From contig RFGD01000414.1 of NCBI GenBank assembly GCA_003696705.1, positions 1-11,004 on the forward strand: DNA of 11,004 nucleotides, read 5' to 3'. This DNA comes from Alphaproteobacteria bacterium (GTDB taxonomy: Bacteria; Pseudomonadota; Alphaproteobacteria; Rhodobacterales; Rhodobacteraceae). A program made the position numbers and the translations under genes. The notes under the pieces were generated by a model, which searched no databases, was not told the origin of the DNA, and saw only the letters and a list, made by a program, of their open reading frames with translations. Shown here one piece after another: positions 7,603-11,004 of this stretch; positions within the stretch are counted from its first letter, which is position 1, and each line of letters starts with the position of its first letter.

Positions 7603-7608
7603 AAAGGA
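7603..7608 (+). promoter_or_regulatory. Ribosome binding site of pepA
   Basis: AAAGGA ends six bases before the ATG at 7615-7617, a normal Shine-Dalgarno spacing that supports this start. Confidence 0.65.
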
Positions 7609-7614
7609 CGTCCG

Positions 7615-9087
7615 ATGACAATTCCCGCCGATTTCAGCTTCACCGAGGTTGATGTCGATCGCCTTGCGACGGCCGAAGGCTCGATCGCGCTTCTCGTGCC
7701 CGAGGACGGGCGCATGTCGGTTCCGGCCCGCCGGTTGAACCGGCTGATGAAGGGGGCGCTTGCGCGGTTCCTCGAAGGCGACGGATTTTCGAAGCTGAAG
7801 CCGGGCGAGGCCGCGACGCTGGCCTGGCCGACGGGACTTCTGGCGCGTGCGGTCATCGTCGCGCGCGTGCCGGCGCGCCCCTCGGTCAGCGATGCGCGCG
7901 AGGCGGGCGCGGCCATCGCGAAGGCGGCCGGCCAGGGACCCATGACGCTTCTGGTGCCGTCGGCGCGGCTTCGGCCGGCCGAGGCGGCCTATGGCCTTGG
8001 CCTTCGCGCCTATGCCTTTGACAGCCACAAGACGAGCGACGGCAAGGTGCCCGGCCCCGTCGAGGTCCAGACGCCGGACCCGGCCACGGCGGAAGAGGTC
8101 TTCGCACGATACCAGGCGGTCATGCAGGGCGTCTTCCTTACCCGCAACCTGGTGAACGAGCCCGCCAACGTCCTGACGACGACCGAGTTTGCAAACCGGC
8201 TCGAGGCGCTTTCGTCGCTGGGCCTCGGGGTCGAGGTGCTGGACGAACCCGAGCTCGAGGAACTGGGCATGCGCGCGCTTCTGGCCGTGGGGCAGGGGTC
8301 GGAAAGCCCGTCGAAGGTCGTGGTCATGCAATGGCGCGGCGGGGCCGAGGACGAGCCGCCCGTGGCGATCGTCGGCAAGGGCGTTGTCTTCGACACCGGC
8401 GGCATCTCGATCAAGCCCGCCCAGGGCATGGAAGAGATGACCATGGACATGGGCGGCGCCGGCGTCGTCGCGGGCCTCATGAAGGCGGTGGCGCTGCGCA
8501 AGGCGCCGGTGAACGTCGTCGGCGTCGTCGGGCTTGTCGAAAACATGCCCGACGGGCGGGCGCAGCGGCCGGGTGACATCGTGCGCACCATGAAGGGCGA
8601 CACGGTCGAGGTCATCAACACCGATGCCGAGGGGCGGCTCGTGCTGTGCGACATCCTGTGGTACGCGCAAGAGCGTTTCGCCCCGCGCGCCGTCGTCGAT
8701 CTTGCCACCCTGACCGGGGCCATCATCATTGCGCTCGGGCACGAGAATGCCGGCGTCTTCGCCAACGACGACAAGCTGGCCGAGCGGCTTCTGACGGCCG
8801 CCGCGGACGAGGGCGAGGGCGCCTGGCGCATGCCCGTGGGCGCACCCTATGACGAGCAGCTGAAGTCCGACTACGCCGACGTCAAGAACGTGGGCGGCCG
8901 GCCGGCGGGCTCGATCACGGCGGCCGAGTTCCTGCGCCGTTTCATCAAGGAAGGCACGCCCTGGGCGCATATCGACATCGCCGGCGTCGCGCGCATCAAG
9001 AAGGACCGCGGCGTCTTCCCGAAGGGCGCGACCGGCTGGGGGGTGCGTACGCTCGACCGGCTTCTGGACCTTCTGGCCGAAGGCTGA
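7615..9087 (+). CDS. pepA: Leucyl aminopeptidase PepA (M17 family)
   Basis: PepA is a cytoplasmic two-metal exopeptidase, normally hexameric, that removes N-terminal residues from peptides; in E. coli it also binds DNA in cer recombination and carAB control. The 490-aa product is full length (E. coli 503). A variable N-terminal domain (about 1-155) precedes the catalytic domain. The metal ligands are visible as K255, D260, D278, D337 and E339, and the catalytic residues as K267 and R341; each lies exactly 15 below its E. coli counterpart. NTDAEGRL at 335-342 is the M17 signature. Nothing suggests loss of activity. Whether the DNA-binding side role is kept cannot be judged from the N-terminal domain, which is poorly conserved. 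It is divergent from lptF, as in E. coli, and followed 10 bp later by holC. Confidence 0.97.
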   Translation: MTIPADFSFTEVDVDRLATAEGSIALLVPEDGRMSVPARRLNRLMKGALARFLEGDGFSKLKPGEAATLAWPTGLLARAVIVARVPARPSVSDAREAGAAIAKAAGQGPMTLLVPSARLRPAEAAYGLGLRAYAFDSHKTSDGKVPGPVEVQTPDPATAEEVFARYQAVMQGVFLTRNLVNEPANVLTTTEFANRLEALSSLGLGVEVLDEPELEELGMRALLAVGQGSESPSKVVVMQWRGGAEDEPPVAIVGKGVVFDTGGISIKPAQGMEEMTMDMGGAGVVAGLMKAVALRKAPVNVVGVVGLVENMPDGRAQRPGDIVRTMKGDTVEVINTDAEGRLVLCDILWYAQERFAPRAVVDLATLTGAIIIALGHENAGVFANDDKLAERLLTAAADEGEGAWRMPVGAPYDEQLKSDYADVKNVGGRPAGSITAAEFLRRFIKEGTPWAHIDIAGVARIKKDRGVFPKGATGWGVRTLDRLLDLLAEG

Positions 9088-9097
9088 GCCTGCCGCC

Positions 9098-9583
9098 GTG
9101 GGGGACGTCTTCTTCTATCACCTCACGCGATCCACGCTCGAGCAGACATTGCCCATGCTGCTCGAGCGCGCGTTGGGCCGCGCATGGCGTGTCTGCGTCC
9201 GGGGGGCGGATGCCGCCCGGCTGGAATGGCTCGACCGCCGGCTCTGGGAAGTTCCGGAAGAGGGCTTTCTGCCCCACGGCCTGGCCGGCGGGCCGCATGA
9301 TGCGGATCAGCCTGTCCTTCTGACGACGGGGCAGGAGGTGGCGAACGGCGCGGCCTGCCTCGTGGTCATCGACGGGGCGCCGCTCGACCCGGCCGAGGTC
9401 GCGGATTTCGATCGCGTCTGCGTCGTCTTCGACGGCAACGACCCCCGTGCCGTCGAGGATGCGCGCGGACTTTGGCGGCGCGTGACCGGCGCCGGGCATG
9501 GCGCCCAATACTGGTCGGAAGAGACGGGGCGCTGGCAGAAGAAGGCCGAGGCGGCACCGCGCGGCGGCGGTCCTAGCGGCTGA
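9098..9583 (+). CDS. holC: DNA polymerase III subunit chi
   Basis: Chi belongs to the clamp-loader complex and links the replicase to single-strand-binding protein. The 161-aa product (E. coli 147) opens with FFYHLT (5-10) and continues with RAWRVCVRGAD, LWEVPEEGFLPHGL (49-62), DQPVLLT (70-76) and VVFDGNDP (109-116). It ends with AR..W and GAQYWSEETGRWQKKA (135-150), the ordered motif set of the HolC family. The last 11 residues are a low-complexity tail. The start is a GTG at 9098-9100 with only a poor Shine-Dalgarno, 10 bp after pepA, so translation probably relies on the pepA transcript. The pepA-holC order is as in E. coli, but valS does not follow. Its end overlaps the convergent aspartic protease gene by 11 bp. 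Confidence 0.93.
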   Translation: MGDVFFYHLTRSTLEQTLPMLLERALGRAWRVCVRGADAARLEWLDRRLWEVPEEGFLPHGLAGGPHDADQPVLLTTGQEVANGAACLVVIDGAPLDPAEVADFDRVCVVFDGNDPRAVEDARGLWRRVTGAGHGAQYWSEETGRWQKKAEAAPRGGGPSG

Positions 9584-10154
9584 GAACGAGCGTGTCGCCC
9601 CGGATCTCGACCCGACTGAAGCGGCGCAGGTAGGCCATGCCCAGAAGCGCGCCCTTCATGTCGCCGTCGGCCACCCAGACCGTGACGTCGCGATCGACGA
9701 AGGGGCCGATGCGCATTTCGGAAATCCTGACCGGGGCGGTCCGAACGGGACCGTTCGCGGTCTGTGCCGAGCCGTAGAAGGGCAGGGCATCGACATCGAC
9801 GCCCAACCGCCTGGCGGTGCCAAGCCCGAGGACGATGTCGGTCGCGCCGGTGTCGACCATGAAGGTCACGGGTGTGCCGTCCAGCTCGACGCGAAGATAG
9901 AAGTGGCCGTCGCGGGCCCGCGGCACGCGCAGCGTTCCGTCCTTTTCGACGCGGGCGACCCCGGGAAGGGTCGTGCGCCGGATGTCGTCCCAAAGCCCGA
10001 TGGCAACGATGACCCCGATGAAGATGAAGGCCCAAAGCGCCGCCTGGCGCACAAGGCGCGACATGTTCCCCCTGTTCGCGACGATGGCATATCCCGCCAC
10101 CGCGGCGCCCAGCAGGACAAGATAGGCCAGCCGGCCAAGTTCGTCGCCGGTCAT
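9573..10154 (-). CDS. Membrane-anchored retropepsin-like aspartic protease (TIGR02281 type)
   Basis: The 193-aa product has two N-terminal hydrophobic segments (about 9-25 and 38-53) and then a single retropepsin-like domain (about 80-193). The catalytic motif is DTGA at 101-104, preceded by the hydrophobic strand TFMV and followed by TDIVLG. A flap-like YGSAQTANG segment (127-135) and a LLGMAYLRRF segment (171-180) follow, the usual order in the single-domain clan AA family, whose members work as dimers. The topology suggests that the protease domain faces the periplasm. Substrate and role are unknown to me. The ATG at 10152-10154 overlaps the MarC-family stop as ATGA. An open frame runs on upstream to 10940, but that part is only the MarC and ABC-F genes read out of frame. 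The 3' end overlaps holC. Confidence 0.88.
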   Translation of the reverse strand: MTGDELGRLAYLVLLGAAVAGYAIVANRGNMSRLVRQAALWAFIFIGVIVAIGLWDDIRRTTLPGVARVEKDGTLRVPRARDGHFYLRVELDGTPVTFMVDTGATDIVLGLGTARRLGVDVDALPFYGSAQTANGPVRTAPVRISEMRIGPFVDRDVTVWVADGDMKGALLGMAYLRRFSRVEIRGDTLVLSR

Positions 10155-10777
10155 GACGCCACCCCGAGGCCGAATTCGGCCAGCCCGTCGAGGACGAACT
10201 GCACCGACAGTGCCGCCAGAAGCATGCCGAGAAGCCGCGTGATGACAAGAACGCCCGTGCGGTGCAACAGCCGCTCGAGCACGCTCGACATCAGGAAGAG
10301 GAATACGCAGATCCCGACCACGGCAAGCATCACCGCATGCACGCCCAGAACGCCCGTCCAGCTGTCGCCATAGCGCCCCGTCAGAAGGATCATCGAGGCG
10401 ATGGCGCCCGGCCCGGCGATCAGCGGCGTGGCCAGCGGAAAGACCGACGGGTCCGGGAATTCCGGGTGCTCGCCCTGACGCTCTCGCCGCTCGGTTCGCC
10501 GCTCGAACAGCATGTCGATGGCCGTCAGGAACAGAAGAAGCCCGCCGGCAATGCGAAAGGCCGACATAGAGATCCCGACAAAGCCCAGAAGGGCCTCGCC
10601 GAACAGGCCGAACAGCGTGAGGACGACGGCCGCGATCAGCCCCGCCCGGATGGCGATCGCGCGACGAAGCGCCGCCGTTGCCTCGGGCGTCAGCGCCAGG
10701 AACAGCGGCGACAACCCGATCGGGTCGATGATGACGAAAAGCGTCACGAAGATCGAAATGATTTCGGACGATGTCAT
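10151..10777 (-). CDS. MarC family integral membrane protein
   Basis: The 208-aa product fits the MarC/YchE/YhgN family of inner-membrane proteins with about six membrane spans. Hydrophobic stretches are visible near 5-28, 42-64, 68-90, 115-133, 142-164 and 175-200. Family segments are IDPIGLSPLFL (17-27), FRIAGGLLLFLTAIDM (74-89), PLATPLIAGPGAI (114-126) and the C-terminal RLLGMLLAALSVQFVLDG (181-198). A charged loop of about 20 residues (91-110) separates the halves. The family's transport role is not settled; the old link to multiple antibiotic resistance comes only from the position of E. coli marC. The ATG at 10775-10777 is chosen because it begins the family's usual start and makes an ATGA overlap with the upstream gene. 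The frame stays open up to 10879, but that 34-residue extension is polar and inside the ABC-F gene. Confidence 0.92.
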   Translation of the reverse strand: MTSSEIISIFVTLFVIIDPIGLSPLFLALTPEATAALRRAIAIRAGLIAAVVLTLFGLFGEALLGFVGISMSAFRIAGGLLLFLTAIDMLFERRTERRERQGEHPEFPDPSVFPLATPLIAGPGAIASMILLTGRYGDSWTGVLGVHAVMLAVVGICVFLFLMSSVLERLLHRTGVLVITRLLGMLLAALSVQFVLDGLAEFGLGVAS

Positions 10778-11004
10778 GATGTCGTCGCTCCTGCCTGTTC
10801 GAGCGCATCCATCGCCTCGAGCCACAGCGCCTCGGCCCGCTCGAGCGCCTCGGCCACTTCGGCCCTCTTGCGTTGCCACTTCTCGGCCTCGGCCAGGCGA
10901 CCGGGCGCGTAAATGTCCGGATCGGCCAGCATTTCGTCAAGGCGCGCCTGCATCTCGAGAAGCTTCTCGACCCGCGACTCGGCCTTCCGCGCCTCGGCGC
11001 GGAG
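10774..11004 (-). CDS. ABC-F family ATPase, C-terminal end (partial)
   Basis: The minus strand is open from the window edge to the TGA at 10774-10776 and encodes 76 residues: a charged coiled coil, LADPDIYAPG at about 26-35, a second helix, and ALWLEAMDALEQ near the end. An antiparallel coiled coil with an ADP(D/E)xY turn and a W-L-E segment is characteristic of the C-terminal domain of ABC-F proteins of the Uup/YheS kind. These are soluble twin-ATPase proteins that act on the ribosome. The nucleotide-binding domains lie beyond the window, so subfamily and activity cannot be judged. It is the first of three genes chained by ATGA overlaps: this gene, the MarC-family gene and the aspartic protease gene. 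Confidence 0.82.
   Translation of the reverse strand, partial: LRAEARKAESRVEKLLEMQARLDEMLADPDIYAPGRLAEAEKWQRKRAEVAEALERAEALWLEAMDALEQAGATTS

Larger units (their letters stand above)
7465..7614. promoter_or_regulatory. Divergent promoter region between lptF and pepA
   Basis: This is the only sizeable non-coding spacer in the window and lies between divergent genes, so it must hold the promoter of the lptF operon on one strand and that of pepA-holC on the other. It contains both Shine-Dalgarno sites and a 13-bp palindrome. I could not pick a convincing sigma-70 promoter. On the minus strand TTTCGC (7522-7527) and TAGGGT with 17 bp between them is a weak candidate for lptF. On the plus strand TTGCGA (7521-7526) has no matching -10 at the right distance. 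Confidence 0.6.

Noticed and set aside
7567..8970. A 467-codon open frame on the strand opposite pepA
   Set aside because: It mirrors pepA, whose catalytic residues all match the family. Its product is rich in R, H, G and D with no recognisable domain, as expected for an antisense frame in GC-rich DNA.
9556..9571. Small hairpin (ACCGC/GCGGT, 6-base loop) at the end of holC
   Set aside because: The stem is only 5 bp, inside coding sequence, with no T-tract. Such stems are expected often in DNA of this composition.
10778..10879. 34-residue N-terminal extension of the MarC-family protein
   Set aside because: The extension is polar, lies entirely within the ABC-F coding region, and is not part of the family, which begins directly with a membrane segment. 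An AGGAG sits ten bases before the chosen ATG.
10155..10940. Upstream extension of the aspartic protease frame to 10940
   Set aside because: This part is the MarC and ABC-F genes read in another frame. The ATG at 10152-10154 gives a complete protein and an ATGA junction.
1..11004. Search for tRNA/rRNA genes, insertion sequences, CRISPR repeats, toxin-antitoxin pairs and defence genes
   Set aside because: Well-supported conserved genes fill the window almost completely, and the one spacer is 150 bp with no such signature. I see no base-composition shift that would suggest transfer.

Overview
The window is GC-rich bacterial chromosome with strong G/C preference at third codon positions. Gene content, gene order and protein wording point to an alphaproteobacterium, most likely Rhodobacterales (Rhodobacteraceae/Paracoccaceae). 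That placement is an inference from family knowledge; no search was run. Almost every base is coding. The only real spacer is the 150 bp between lptF and pepA. I see no RNA genes, mobile elements, CRISPR arrays, att sites or long repeats.

Layout. (1) Positions 1-58 hold what looks like the last 13 codons of a plus-strand gene, and a GC-rich hairpin where it converges on rsmA. (2) Positions 59-7464, minus strand, carry a tightly packed six-gene operon transcribed lptF-lptG-lptD-surA-pdxA-rsmA. The first three encode lipopolysaccharide export components: the two inner-membrane permease subunits of LptB2FG and the outer-membrane translocon LptD. Next come a SurA-like periplasmic chaperone, a vitamin B6 biosynthesis dehydrogenase and the 16S rRNA dimethyltransferase. 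Junctions are 4-bp ATGA overlaps, one 14-bp overlap and one 4-bp gap. (3) Positions 7465-7614 are the divergent control region. (4) Positions 7615-9583, plus strand, carry pepA and holC (leucyl aminopeptidase and the DNA polymerase III chi subunit). (5) Positions 9573-11004, minus strand, carry the C-terminal end of an ABC-F ATPase, a MarC-family membrane protein and a membrane-anchored retropepsin-like aspartic protease. These three are chained by ATGA overlaps, and the last gene converges on holC with an 11-bp overlap.

How it fits together. In E. coli, lptD-surA-pdxA-rsmA and pepA-holC/lptF-lptG are two separate loci. Here they are one locus, so both membrane ends of the LPS export bridge and an outer-membrane-protein chaperone appear to share a transcript. 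The vitamin B6 and rRNA methylation genes ride along as in many proteobacteria. This is conserved housekeeping DNA and I found no undescribed system. The points most worth a second look are the cysteine layout of LptD, the loss of both hallmark parvulin histidines in the SurA-like protein, a perfect TTGTC-GCA-GACAA palindrome upstream of pepA, and the coupled ABC-F/MarC/aspartic protease trio.
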